Shown piece by piece: positions 32,295-44,317 of a DNA stretch of 64,000 nucleotides. The notes under the pieces were generated by a model. It was not told where the DNA came from, did no database searches, and saw only the letters and a program-made list of their open reading frames with translations. The translations under genes were made by a program, and so were the position numbers. Numbering within the stretch: the stretch's first letter is position 1; every line of letters starts with the position of its first letter. Location of the stretch: assembly GCA_021018995.1 (NCBI GenBank), contig CM037593.1:6042088-6106087 (forward strand), given 5' to 3'. This stretch comes from Chloranthus sessilifolius (lineage: Eukaryota > Streptophyta > Magnoliopsida > Chloranthales > Chloranthaceae).

Positions 32295-34959
32295 TGTAAC
32301 GACCGAGATTTTTCATTATTTAGTCCTTAATTATTTGCTAGATTTATAATTATGATTAGTTTAATTGATTTGATGGATGTGATTAATTTTACGCATGAAT
32401 GTAATGCGTACTTTATTTTATAATGACTTATGATAATTAATTAATCTAAGTAATATACCCTAAAAGCCCTTAAATATGTGTTAGTAATATTTGGGTGCAT
32501 TTAGCAATGTTTAATGGACTTTTAAAATATGTTAGTAAATTAACTAAAGACCCAATAACTAATTAAAGACCCAATAACTAATTAAAGACCCATTAAGTAA
32601 TTAAAGGCCCATAAAATCACTTAAGACCCATGTAGGAAATTCTAAATAGAGTTAGATCTTAAATAGGAAACCTTAAGTATGCTAAATAGAGTTAGATCTT
32701 AAATAGGAAACCTTAAAGCATTCTAAATAGAATTAGATCTTAAATAGGAAACCATAAAGTATTATAAATATAGAGATTAATTTTCAGAATTTTTACATGA
32801 CTCTTATAACTTAATAACCTCATAGAGAAAGAGAAAATTCTAGAGAAGGAGGAAAATTCGAAGAAGAACCCTAGAGTTTTTGGTTTGAAGGCTTAGAAGA
32901 ACGCAAGAGGAGCTTACGACGCGACCGGTTTTCGGATTAGTGCTTCGGATTGGATCAAGGGAGAGAAGTTACATAAATATTTTACGCGAAGACTAGAGGT
33001 ATGGAAAAATCATGTTGAGATTAATCGGAAATGTAGATAACACAATAAAATAGAAATTAGAGTTTATTTCATTTAATGAATATCCTTCATATTAGATTGA
33101 TAAATTTTTATGCTTAATCACGGGTTTTCGATGGTGCACGGGGTTTTGTGATTGATCACGAAATTCGGTGCACAATCCAGAATCCGTCGTAATCCGAATC
33201 TAGAATCCAAGAATCAGAATGCTCGTAATCCGAATGCATTTGGAAACCGAATCGCTCGTAATCCAGATCATTTGGAATCCGTAATCCGTGCGTAATCCGA
33301 ATCGTTTGGAAACCGTAATCGCTCAGAATCCGAATCTGCTTGGAATCCGAATCCGTGCGTAATCCGTAATCTGTTTGGAACTCGAATCGCCCGTAATCGA
33401 GATCGCCCGTAATCCGAACTGCTCGTAATCCATAATCTATTTGGAAACTAGAATCGCATTGAATCTAGAATCTGTTGGAATCCGAATCCGTGCAATCCGT
33501 GAATATGTTTGAAACGAATCGCCCGTAATCCGAATCCGAATCCGTAACTGCTCGTAATCCGAACTGTTTGGAATCCGTAATCCGTGCAAAATCGAACTGT
33601 TGGAACCCAGAATCGCTCAGAATCGAGAATCTGTTCGAAACCGTAATCGCCCGAATCCAGAATCTGTCAAGAATCCAGAATTTGTTAGGAATTTCAGAAT
33701 TTGTCTAGGATGCAAGCAATGAATATTTATTCAAGTATTGTCTATATTTAATCATCATGCTTAAATGTTTATTTATGTTCATCATTGTTTTATTGCTTAG
33801 AATCCATGCAAGCTAGGATGTTTGATTTACACAACATGAAACAAGTAGGAATCGATAGAGATTACATATTTATGATGTGTTAAGCCTAAACAAGTGAAAG
33901 AGATATTGCATGATCGGTTGATTTCAAGTTTTTCTATGCATGTACATTCATGGCATTCATAAAAGTGAAAAGATACGTTTACGACATGACACATAAAAAT
34001 AAATTTTTTTTATGATTATGATAGAATTCCTATGGGCTTATGCTAAAGGAATTAACATGAATAAGAATGACAAGTAATAAAAGTTATGCATCCATGCATT
34101 AATGATAAGACTGAAGAGATGGAGAAGGTCTTTAATTTTAAGCTTTCTACTTAACTGAAGAGAAGTTATGTGAAGGTTAACGTAGATACTAATCGAAGGA
34201 TCAGAGAAGATTAGGATAATGATTAAGAAAGAGATAACCATGTCCATTATGTATGCCGATTCATGAGCATTAAATGCACAATTAAAAATAACCACACATG
34301 AAATTAGGGTAGAGACCCAAGTCATAATGTTTATTTAGATTTAATGCTATGTTTCAGTTGCATTCTATTGCTTTACTTATTCTTTATGTCACATGCTATA
34401 TCTCTATTATTGTTTGATTTTTATGAGATGATTTGAGTTATGGACCTTTTCTATTAGCCTCATCATGTCTGGTCCATACCAGTTTACTTGGTAAATTGAC
34501 CTATTGTTTGGGATTCCAGGGAGTACAGCTATACATGGAGCGGATGAAGTAGATGCTTCAATGATTGACGGAAATCCAGATCTGAGCGAAGATGGATTTG
34601 AAGTTTAGTTTATAGGATTTTCTTTATGCATTAGAAAGGATTTTTAGATGTTTAATTCAGATTGTTTTATGAACAAGTTCAGGCTAATGATGGATTATGT
34701 TTGATTTCAGTTTTATTTAATTTAAGGAGTAACCATACAATTTGGTATAATAGGTTGTTATCTCATAATTTAGTATTGTTCTTATGATGAAGAAAAAAAA
34801 TAATTTTGCGTGCACTTTTAATAGTTGTTTTTTTTTCCGTTGCGTTTATATGCGGATCTGTATGGAATAATTAATTTATTTAAAATCATGAATATATGAC
34901 GTAGTGTGATGTCTCCAAGTGAGTGCATTGATCCGGTGTGTGAATTTGGGGACGTCACA
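32295..34959 (+). mobile_element. Complete Del/Tekay-type solo LTR (DelLTR-e)
   Basis: 2,665 bp, TGTAACGACCGAG ... GGGGACGTCACA, with target duplication AGAAC at 32290-32294 and 34960-34964 inside the Gy1 5' LTR. The TG...CA ends and 5-bp duplication identify an LTR. The family is assigned from the related LTR at 42425-47792, which abuts a Del/Tekay-like integrase tail. It includes an expanded minisatellite at 33175-33700. This is the template used to define all the partial Del LTRs in the window. Confidence 0.9.
33175..33700. repeat. Expanded AATCCG-type minisatellite in the Del solo LTR
   Basis: About 525 bp of degenerate units such as CGTAATCCGAATC and TTTGGAATCCGAATC. The same position in other copies holds about 130-180 bp of TCTGGATTCTG-type units (9220-9385, 11410-11530, 37570-37700). 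Confidence 0.8.
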
Positions 34960-35718
34960 AGAACTTTAGCTTTTCCAGGCTTGGGCGTTCGTCTTCGATC
35001 CGACGTAGATTCGCAGGCTCTAACTAGGGCTTTGGAAATAGGTGTATGATTTTGTAATGGGCTTATGGTTTGATTGATGGCTTAGAAAAGGGTTTTGGGC
35101 TCTGTTTGATTTGAGATTCGAAAAGGGATTTATGGTTTTAGGGATCAAGAAATCAATAGGTTAAGATGTAGGAGAAATCATCTGGGATCAATAAGGTAAA
35201 AAATTGAAAGAAGACAGTGATAGATAATAGAGAAAATAACAATGGCTTTTGGAAATCACTCCCTTGGCCTCACACCAAATCCATCTCAGGCACAGAATAT
35301 TCAAGCATAAAAGCATTCAAAATATTCAATAAATAATTAAAAAGTCTTTACAAGCCTCAATATATAGGCCACCAATAATTAAAATTCAAAATAAAGAGTT
35401 CTAATAGAAATAAAATACAAAAAAGGTAAGTTTTCGTGAAAAAACTCAAAATCCGGAAAGCCCGTCACGACGTCCGTAGTGCCCCACAGACGTCCGTAGG
35501 GGGCAAAATCACGGACGTCCGTCACTGTTCATCATGAACAGTAAATTTTATTTTTTCCTTGACGTTCCCCGTCATTCTCTTCCACTCAAAATGTTTCATC
35601 ACCGATGACACACGCATGTTGTACTCGGACTCGGGCTCCCTCTCTTCTTCTTTCGACGCCGGTAGAAACGATGTGGTCCGAATCCAATGTCCATATATGT
35701 GGCGTCCCCGTCACTTTG

Positions 35719-36612
35719 CAACCCAGATAAAGTTGGGTACTGATATTTGCATCAAAAGATACTCTTTTAAAGTGCAACAAGTGTTTTCATCCTTGAGATT
35801 TGATGACTGCTTGAATCAGACGATGGAGGTCATTTTCCATCCCAATTTTCCACACAAGATCTTGAGACCATGGCCACCTATCAGATGGTCAGACATTGAT
35901 TGAACGTGGCATACATTTCAAAAGTCCCCGTGATCATAGTGGAACCATGAGAAAGGTTCTCTACTTTTGAAGATTTGTTTTACATGTAATCAACATCTGA
36001 CCGTCCAATGAGTGATCCATGGTCTCAAGATCTATTGCATGGTCTTTCCATTAAACACTAAAACGGTCCCACAAAATTAAAGTGCCATTAAAAGGGTCCC
36101 ACCAAATTGAAGCGCCGCTCTCCCCTACTTTATATTATCATTATAGGGTCTCTCCCTTTTAAAGTGCAACAAGTGTTTTCGGCCTTTAGATCTGATGACT
36201 ACCTTGAATCAGACGGTGGAGATCATTTTTCATCCCCATTTTCCACATAAAAGATCTTGAGATTGTGGCCACCTATCAGATGGTCAGATGTTGATTTAAC
36301 GTGGCTTACATTTCAAAAGTCACCGTGATCATAGTTGAACCATGAGAAAGGTTCTCTTGAGGATTTGTTTTACATGTAATCAACATCTGACCGTCCAATG
36401 AGTGATCCATGGTCTCAAGATTTATTGCACGGTCTTTCCATTAAACACTAAATGGGTCCCATGAAATTGAAGTGCCATTAAAAGGGTCCCACCAAATTGA
36501 AGCGCCGCTCTCCCATACTTTACATTGTCAATATAGGGTCTCTCCCTTTTGAAATGCCTCCATTTTAATTTTAATTCTCATGATCTCATCTAATTATGGC
36601 TCTCTTTTTTCT

Positions 36613-36618
<6 letters not shown>
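35719..36618. repeat. 392-bp tandem duplication (about 35765-36156 and 36157-36548)
   Basis: Both units start TTTTAAAGTGCAACAAGTG and include TCTGACCGTCCAATGAGTGATCC and GAAGCGCCGCTCTCCC. Divergence is roughly ten percent by eye. No ORF is supported. 35719-35764 is the original right flank of Gy1. Confidence 0.8.

Positions 36619-36672
<54 letters not shown>
36619..36672. repeat. TA dinucleotide microsatellite
   Basis: About 26 uninterrupted TA units directly visible. Confidence 0.97.
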
Positions 36673-36675
<3 letters not shown>

Positions 36676-38430
36676 CGCTTACTACGCGCTCCCACTTCCT
36701 AGGATTTTAAAAATTGCTGTTTCACCGCTCCCGCTTCACACTACTAAGGTATAGGTGTACTCCCTGAAATCCCAAACGATGGGTTAGTTTACCAAGTAAA
36801 CCGGTATGGACCAGACACGATGAAGCTAATAAAAAAGGTTTATAACTCAAACTAACTCAAAATCAATCAATAACAGTGATATAACTTGTGACATAAATGG
36901 TGAATAAAGCAATAGAATGAAACTGATACATAACATTAAATTTAAATAATATTGTGGCTTAGGTCTTTACCCTAGTTTCATGTGTAGTCATTTTTATTGT
37001 GCATTTAATACTCGTGAATCGGCATGTATAATGGACATGGTAATCTCTTTCTTAACCATTATTCTAATCATCTCTTATCCTGCGATTAGTATTTACGTTA
37101 ACATTCGCATAACTTTTCTTCAGTAAAGTAGTAAGCTTAAAAGTAAAGACCTCCTATCTCTCCAGTCTTATCATTAATGCATAAATGTATAATTTTTCTT
37201 ACTTGTCATTCTTATTCATGCTAATTCTTCTAGCGTAAGCCCATAGAAATTCTGTCATAATCATAGAAATACTTTGCTTTCATGTGTCATATCGTTTGTA
37301 TCTTTTCGCTTTTATGGATGCCATGAATATATATGCATAGAAAAACTTAAAATCAATCAATCATGCAATAACTCTTTCACTTGTTTAGGCTTAATATGCC
37401 ATAAACATGTAATATTTCTCGATTTATACTTATTTCATGTTGTATAAATCAAACATCCTAGGTTGTATGAATTCTAAGTAATAAATAAAAGATGAGTATA
37501 AATAAACATTTAAGCATGATGATTCTGAAATATAGGCTATATTTAAATTGAAATAGAAATTTATTGCTTGCATCTTGGACAGATTTTGAAATTCTGTACA
37601 AATTCTGAAATTCTAGATAGATTCTGGATTCTAGACAGATTCTGAAATTCTGGACAGATTTTGGATTATGGACAGATTCTTGATTATGAAATTCTGGTTT
37701 ATGCACAGAATATCATGATGAATCAAGTAACCCCGTGTACCATCGAAAATCCGTGATTAAGCATTAAAATTTAAAAATTTAACATGACGAATATTCCTTA
37801 TATGAAATTAATCCTAATTCATATTTTATTTTTGTGTTATTTACTTTACCGATTAATCTCAACATGATTTCTCCATACCTCTAGTCTTCACGTAAAATTG
37901 ACGTAACTCCTCTCCCTTGATCCAATCCGTACCTCTAATCCGAAATCCGGTTTCGTCGTAAGCACCTCTCGCGTTCTTCTAAGCCTTCAAACCAAAAACT
38001 CTACGGTTTCTCTTCTAATTCTCCTTTTTCATCTCTAGAATTTTCTTTCTGTCTAAGATTTCTAGGGTAATAAAAGTTATGTAAAATTTTTATAAATTAA
38101 ACGTAATCTCTATTTTTAAAATACCTTAAGGTTTCTTATTTAAAGTCACCCTAATTAGAACTTTCTATATGGGCCTTAACTAATTTATGGGTCATTAATA
38201 TCACTAATGGGGCATACAAATGAGTCTTACTGACTAGCCTTTACTTATATTAATAATTCTAATGGCTTTTATTACTTTACTAACGGGTCTTAAAGGTCCA
38301 TTAACTATTACTAGTGGCACACTAAAATTACTAACATATTAGTTAAATGGTTTAAGGTCTATTAATTAGATTAATTAATTATGATAGGCCATAACAAAAT
38401 AAAATAGACATTATGTATATGTGCAATAAC

Positions 38431-39464
38431 TGATGGGGATGCCACATACATGGACATTGGATTCGGACCACATCGTTTCTATCAGCGTCAAAAGAAGAGG
38501 AGAGGGAGCCCGAGTCCGAGTACCACATGCGTGTTTCATCGGTGATAAAACATTTTGAGTGGAGGAGAATGACGGGGAATGCCAAGAAAAAAAAAAAAAA
38601 TTATTGTTCACGATTAACAGTGACGGACGTCCGTGATGAACAGTGCGGACGTCCGTGAAACACTGGCGGACGTCCGTGATTTTGCCCCTTCACTGTCCGT
38701 AGGTCACGAACGTCCGTGGGGCACTACAGACGTCCGTGGACGTTGTGACGGGCTTCCGAATTTTAAGTTTTTTTTGGCGAAAACTTGCCTTTTTTATTTT
38801 TTATTTCTATTAGAACTCTTTATTTCGAATTTTAATGATTGGTGGCCTATATATAGAGGCTTGTAAAGATTTTTTAATTAGTTATTGAATATTTTGAATG
38901 CTTTTATGCTTGAATATTTTTCGCTTGAGATGGGTTTGGTGTGAGGCCAAGGGAGTGATTCCCAAAAGCCATTGTTATTTTCTCTATTATCCATCACTGT
39001 CTTCTTTGGATTTTTGCCTTATTGATCCTTGCTTATTTCTCCTACATCTTAACCTATTGATTTCTTGATCCCTAAAATCATAAATCCCTTTCAGAATCCC
39101 AAATCAAACAGAGCCCAAAACCCTTTTCTAAGCCACAAATCAAACCATAAGCCCATTACAAAATCATACACCTATTTCCAAAGCCCTAGTTAGAGCCTGC
39201 GAATCTACATTGGATCGAAGATGAACGCCCAAGCCTGGAAAAAGCTAGAGTTCTATCTCTAGGCCGATCTCGCCTCAAATCTAAAAGTACTTGTGCCTCG
39301 GACTGGACCCTACCTGGATCTCGTGTGATCTACTCATCAAAATTCTCCAACCCTAAGGTATCTTAAGATAGTTTTGTGATTAAACTTGAATTATTTTATT
39401 TAATTTCGGCCAAATTGCATAAAAAAATTCATATTCCGCATTTTAGGGTTATCGTCCCGCGTCA
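38431..39464 (+). mobile_element. Gypsy solo LTR, long-terminus form
   Basis: 1,034 bp, TGATGGGGATGCC ... CGTCCCGCGTCA, with target duplication ATAAC at 38426-38430 and 39465-39469. Element orientation is plus. It contains, in order: the coding-tail block (RRQKKRRGSP-like), hairpin 38533-38551, internal polypurine tract (38557-38569), second terminus TGACGGGGAA at 38570, A tract, palindrome array 38624-38745, TATA box, and the conserved GGCCAAGGGAGTGATTCCC block. Confidence 0.95.
38847..38856 (+). promoter_or_regulatory. Putative LTR promoter TATA box
   Basis: CTATATATAG within GGTGGCCTATATATAGAGGC. The same block is conserved in all gypsy LTRs here (for example 1140-1150 and 55911-55921) and lies about 100 bp downstream of the palindrome array. 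This suits the U3 promoter, but no transcription start can be read from sequence. Confidence 0.6.
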
Positions 39465-39629
39465 ATAACTAATTTAGTGTATCAAATCAATCAAACAAAA
39501 TCGTAATCACAATTTAAAGTAAATAATTAAGATCTAAATAAGTGAAAAACCTCGGTCATTACAGATATAGGCTATATACACTTGACCATAGCCAATTCAG
39601 GTTTCCTAATTCTTATCATAATTTTCTGT

Positions 39630-39701
39630 TTATCTTAAATAGTCCTTAAGAGCCACAAGCCCTCCCAACTGTAGAGGGACAGAGCCGTTGAAGGAAACTT
39701 G
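39630..39701 (-). pseudogene. Possible leucine-rich-repeat fragment
   Basis: Minus-strand translation of about 23 residues reads SFNGSVPLQLGGLVALKDYL, resembling the plant extracellular LRR pattern N-x-(L)-x-G-x-(I/V)-P-x-x-L-G-x-L. The frame stops right after it. It may be one exon of a decayed LRR receptor kinase, or chance. Confidence 0.25.
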
Positions 39702-41120
39702 GAGTGAATATTGACCTAAGGAAGTGAATGACAAAATAAATATGGTCTTAAAAAAGGGATTGTCTTTATCAAGGGGGAAAAAAAACCCATCAGTGATCAT
39801 GGGTTAGAAACATCAATGAGGTATGCAAATATATTATATTTGAATAACAAACATCACGAAAACTTATTTTTCAAATGTTCATTTAATCATTTGACGCAGT
39901 ACAACCTAGACCCAACACAGGCATGGTGTCTCTCCTAATCTATGTGCTTAAGGAAGATGTGAAACCTTAGGGGTGCACAGACTCAAAATACGCTATTACA
40001 TATCAGTATCCTGTTTGAAGTTTTTATATGATCCTTATTTTCTCTGAAATCTTCCTTTATATTTTGTTTAATCCTATTATATGAAACTAGGTTTCATCAT
40101 ATAGCCAGACAATGAATTCATTATGTATATTTGTTTATCTTTCTCTTGGCTTTGATGATTTTCGAATCCATCTCATGTTGAATGAGTGATATGCTATACA
40201 GTCTATGTCAATCTGTTCTATCTCATTTATTTATTATAATGAATATTGTTCAAATTTTGGATATTTTATATGAATTGATGCATGATTCTTTCACAACATT
40301 AAATTTTTGCGTTTTACCTAGTTCAAGAAACTTTTGAGATTTTGCCAACCCAGGGTGTGTAGAGCCTCTATATATCAGCCTCTACATTGTGTCTAGTTTT
40401 TTGTTTATCATATTGCTTTACGGTTCTAATTATCACTCATGCAGAATTTTTTTAACATGCTTTTGATGCTGCGGTTATATTCCCATTAATGGAAACTGAG
40501 ATTTCTTCCACGATAAGGCCTCAATTAACTCTGCTTCAGGATTGTATTCTTTGACGATCGGATCTATTTTTGAGCACCGATGATATGCTCATTAAATCAT
40601 ATCTGCCCGCGAATGCTATTTGTGACTGTTTATCAGTCTTTTCAGCTTAATGATACAAAATTATGTTGGTGCTGTTCATCATTGCAGTTTTCCGATATAA
40701 TAAAATAACGTGTTTATATGATGCTTTTTCACCTTTAATCTTGGCATTAAAATTTGAGATAAGTGTATTTGGCAGTATCTTGATCGTTTTAAAACATGTG
40801 TTTGCTGGCATGTACCACTGATTTATCAACCATCCAATGTTTTTTAACACATTGTTTTAACTTACTGTGAGGTTCATGCATAGCATTGATATATTTATGC
40901 AAGAACGGATGTTTGGGTGGTACACAATTACATGCTTATGAATGTTACCTATATCGTGCCACCATTTATTAAGCAAGTGTAAACATAGTTGCATGTAGCA
41001 ACAGTTTATTATCATTTTTCCCTACATTGTTAAAGAGTACTGATTTTATGATTGGTTGTTGTACCAATCAACACATGCTGCACCTAACATTTTCCTTCTA
41101 TTATTTTTTTTCAATGGCAG

Positions 41121-41225
41121 GCTGGTTCAGTTTATCGACTCTTATGATCCACCGTTGAAAGGGTTGCATGAGGATCTTAATTTTGTTAGCCCCCGTATTG
41201 GAGAAGTCATATGCTTGACCCTTTC
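41121..41225 (+). other. Candidate host exon, unidentified protein
   Basis: A T-rich tract ending in TTTTCAATGGCAG looks like a splice acceptor. It is followed by an open stretch translating LVQFIDSYDPPLKGLHEDLN and then FVSPRIGEVI; the other two frames stop within 15 codons. I see no convincing GT donor and do not recognise the family. Confidence 0.3.
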
Positions 41226-41627
41226 TAAGTTTATGTTTTATTTCTCATTACAAAGTTAACTTTCTGCTTTGTTCTTCCATCTCACAATGATTTGGATTAG
41301 TGCTCATCATCTTTATCTAGAGCTTATTAGTTGCTCATAGAGTTGGTTATATATATTGAGGTTCTTTTAGTACATGCCATACTTCCTACAACTAAAATTT
41401 CTGCCATTCTTAGCTATCAATCAGCAATACCAACTACTATTGGGTTCTAAACTTCTAATTTATATTCAATATAAAAACCAGAAAATTCAATCACATTTGT
41501 GCAAGTCTTAAAAATACAGGTCTTACATTACCCACAATCTGTGGAACTTTCTGCAATAAATCTGTAATTAAAGTAATACAAAACATATAAGGCTTAATTT
41601 AGCTCAAGCTGGTAAATACATTTCGTG

Positions 41628-41848
41628 CCTAGACAGAGTTTCCAATGTGTAAATCCACAACCATTTGAGACTTCTGAAGCAGCCAAAAATGTTGCCAAAC
41701 TTTCATCATCATAGCCTTATCCTATCATCATCCTAGCCTTACCTCAAACAGATGGGATAAGGCTATGATGATGAAAGTTTGACGGCATTCTGGGCTTCTG
41801 TTAAGGAGTCTCAGATGGTTTATATGTAAAGGAAACTGTGTCTAGGGC
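41628..41848. repeat. Long foldback (inverted repeat), MITE- or hairpin-RNA-like
   Basis: Arms of about 93-95 bp (41628-41722 and 41755-41848) with a 32-bp loop. The inner 27 bp are perfectly complementary (41696-41722 versus 41755-41781); the outer parts pair imperfectly, for example CCTAGACAGAGTTTCC with GGAAACTGTGTCTAGG. No flanking duplication was identified. Confidence 0.8.
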
Positions 41849-44317
41849 TTCTAGACACCAAATTCATTCATCAGTTTGTGCTAAATTACACCTTCTATGT
41901 TTTGTATTAATTTTAATGATGGATTTATTTCATCAAGTTCTATAGTTTGTGTTGGAATGTACAACGGTTAAGAACATGCAAGCATTGCCGAAGGGTTAGG
42001 CATAGTTTCCAAAGAGAGATTTTCAGGAAACTATGTTAACCGTGTTACCTGATGCGGAAATGGGGAATGTAAGAAAATGAATGACATTTGTACACCTATT
42101 TGTACAATATATTCTAATTATATCATGTGTTATGAATAACTTATTATGACATAATATATTTGTGTACTTGCAAGACAAGAATGTGTAATTGAAAAATGAA
42201 ACTATTCATCCTTGGCATAAGTCAACAATATATACAACAATCTAAAAATAGTGATAAAGAAATGCTGTCAACAATGAACAAGAGGACTGTTGTCGAAAGA
42301 AGGTAAAAAGACATTATATCTATATACAAACACACACTCGCACATACATAAACACATACACTCAACATTTTAAGAGATATTACAAAAAAATTTCGACAAA
42401 TTCTTTGAATCTCGAAATGATCAATGTGACATTCCCAAACTTACACACCGGATCTATGTGCTCATCAAGAGATGTTGCACTACATAACATACATAACAAG
42501 CGACAAAAGAATATAATAATAACATCATGATCATGACTATAGTACAACGGAACGTAAACAATAAAATAAATCGCCGCTCATTCATAAGTAACATGAGTTA
42601 TTAAAAACTAAATTGACTTAAAATTAATCAATTAACTACTCATAAATTATGTAATCAATAATCCAAACTAACTCAACTAAAAAGGTCTCAACGGTCTCAA
42701 ATAAATCTAAAATAAAAGTCTAACTCTCAAAATAAATAAACTCCTAATGCTCGAAACCGTCTTCGTTCAAATCCTCGTATCCTATGATCATGGATCTCCA
42801 AATCAGTATCCTCGTATCCTGTGATCAACTCATCTCTTGGCCATCCCATTGTAAACAATGAAGATGCGAGCCATTCATAAGATCGCTAATACAAGAAATT
42901 CGTATGCAAGCCTTAGACGAACAAGTAACGATAAATAATTCAATGATCAACAATGTGAAACAAAAGCAATAAGATCATGACATATGAGCAGTATAAAACA
43001 AAAGCAATATGAGCAACATAAAACAATAACTAAGAATAAACATTGATACATAACATATGACTTGTTCATGTCTCTTCCTAGCTTTCCGTGTGGTAATTTT
43101 CATTATCAATGTTAAATGCAATGCAACATGAATTTCATTCATCATGATCATTCTTTATCTTTGGTCCGTCGGTCCAATCTTCACCCTTATCGTACATTAG
43201 TTGGGAACGGGGTTTCTACACAGTCTTCTCTTCTTAGACACACATTGTTATCATCTCATATCTTAGATTACTTGTCCATTGGATCCGAGCTGGTTGTGGT
43301 ATGCAACTGTAATCTCTTAACGTATTCATTAATGCTAGTATGCATTATGCCTTCATTAAGTCATGCTTTTCATGTCTTTTTCATCATATCATATTATTCA
43401 CTTCAAATAGTAGATGTAAATCTACTCATATCGTTCATGATGACTAATTCATTCATGGTATCATGGTTTAGTAATCATGAATATTACCACTTTCATATGC
43501 TATGAGATGTACAATAAATATGATGCAAAAATCTCGGTAAAAACGTCATGCAATATTTCACTTTATTAGTCCATAGCATGGTCTATTATCATGGTCTCAA
43601 ATTTATTAAATTCACATGTGTAGGAATCAACTAAGTGATATGAACATTAACATAACTTTCATATGAGAGTGACATGACATATGCATATTGAATAACATGT
43701 GAAATTGCTAAGGAACAATGATATAAATCATGTGATTATATAATTAATCATTAAGACATATGGTGATAAAATAAAATAAAATACAATAAACATGCTCTTT
43801 CAATATTTGAAAAGTGATTAACCTCATCCTAGCATGATGCCCATTCCTCACATTAAAAACTCTATGATTTTTTCATACCTTATGGTTTCTTGCTTGTCTG
43901 TCTTGATTTGTATTCTCTACTTCTTAAAGGGTCTTAATAAATCTTGAAAATGCCTACTTGATAATCTTCTTGAAAAGCCTTGGGAAAAAGATGTATTTAA
44001 AAAAAAATCTTAATAAATATTCTAAAAAAAAGCCTTTAAATAAAGATTCTTTAAAAAACCCTGAAATCTTGATTCATGAAAGGAATTCTTGGAAAAACCT
44101 TTTAAAAAGTCTCCTTCAATGGTATTGGAATTATTAATTCTTCTTTGTCCTAGTTTCTAGCATTCACTTTTCTCCGTCCTATCTTAAATATGCCTTTTTG
44201 AAAACTTTTCTTAAAGTCTTGAAAGTCTCTTGAAAATGCCTTATTTTACAAAGCCTTAAAGATAAATTTGCAAACCTTAAAATTAATAAAAAAGTCTCAA
44301 AGATAAAGTTGCAAACC

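Larger units (their letters stand above)
26344..35713 (-). mobile_element. Gy1: Ty3/gypsy chromovirus-like element with complete but dead pol
   Basis: LTRs 26344-27333 and 32082-35713 (the latter split by a Del solo LTR), primer site 32065-32077, gag and pol on the minus strand, and target duplication CTTTG at 26339-26343 and 35714-35718. Domain order gag, protease, RT, RNase H, integrase, chromodomain is that of chromoviruses. Both LTRs are the long form, starting in element orientation TGACGGGGACGCC. The coding region has frameshifts and lost catalytic residues. Joining the outer flanks gives a continuous host sequence at 26343/35719. Confidence 0.93.
32082..35713 (-). repeat. Gy1 5' LTR, interrupted by a Del solo LTR
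   Basis: Pieces 32082-32294 and 34960-35713 give about 962 bp once the 2,665-bp insertion and 5-bp duplication are removed. It carries U3 palindromes at about 35462-35530, the inner terminus CGTTCCCCGTCA near 35562-35573, and the outer terminus GGCGTCCCCGTCA at 35701-35713. Confidence 0.9.
36756..39563 (-). repeat. Del/Tekay-type LTR, short-ended, split by a gypsy solo LTR (DelLTR-f)
   Basis: Pieces 36756-38430 and 39465-39563. It begins on the plus strand at the same point as DelLTR-a (TGTACTCCCTGAAATC) and ends CTCGGTCATTACA. It is flanked by near-identical octamers, GGTATAGG at 36748-36755 and GATATAGG at 39564-39571. Confidence 0.8.
39564..42424. other. Low-copy-looking region, no supported gene
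   Basis: AT-rich sequence with no element match to the rest of the window apart from the features below. It could be host intron or intergenic DNA. Confidence 0.5.

Noticed and set aside
43116..43505. 129-codon plus-strand ORF
   Set aside because: Lies in the Del-type 3' LTR; the peptide has no recognisable motif and the corresponding region of other LTRs is not open.
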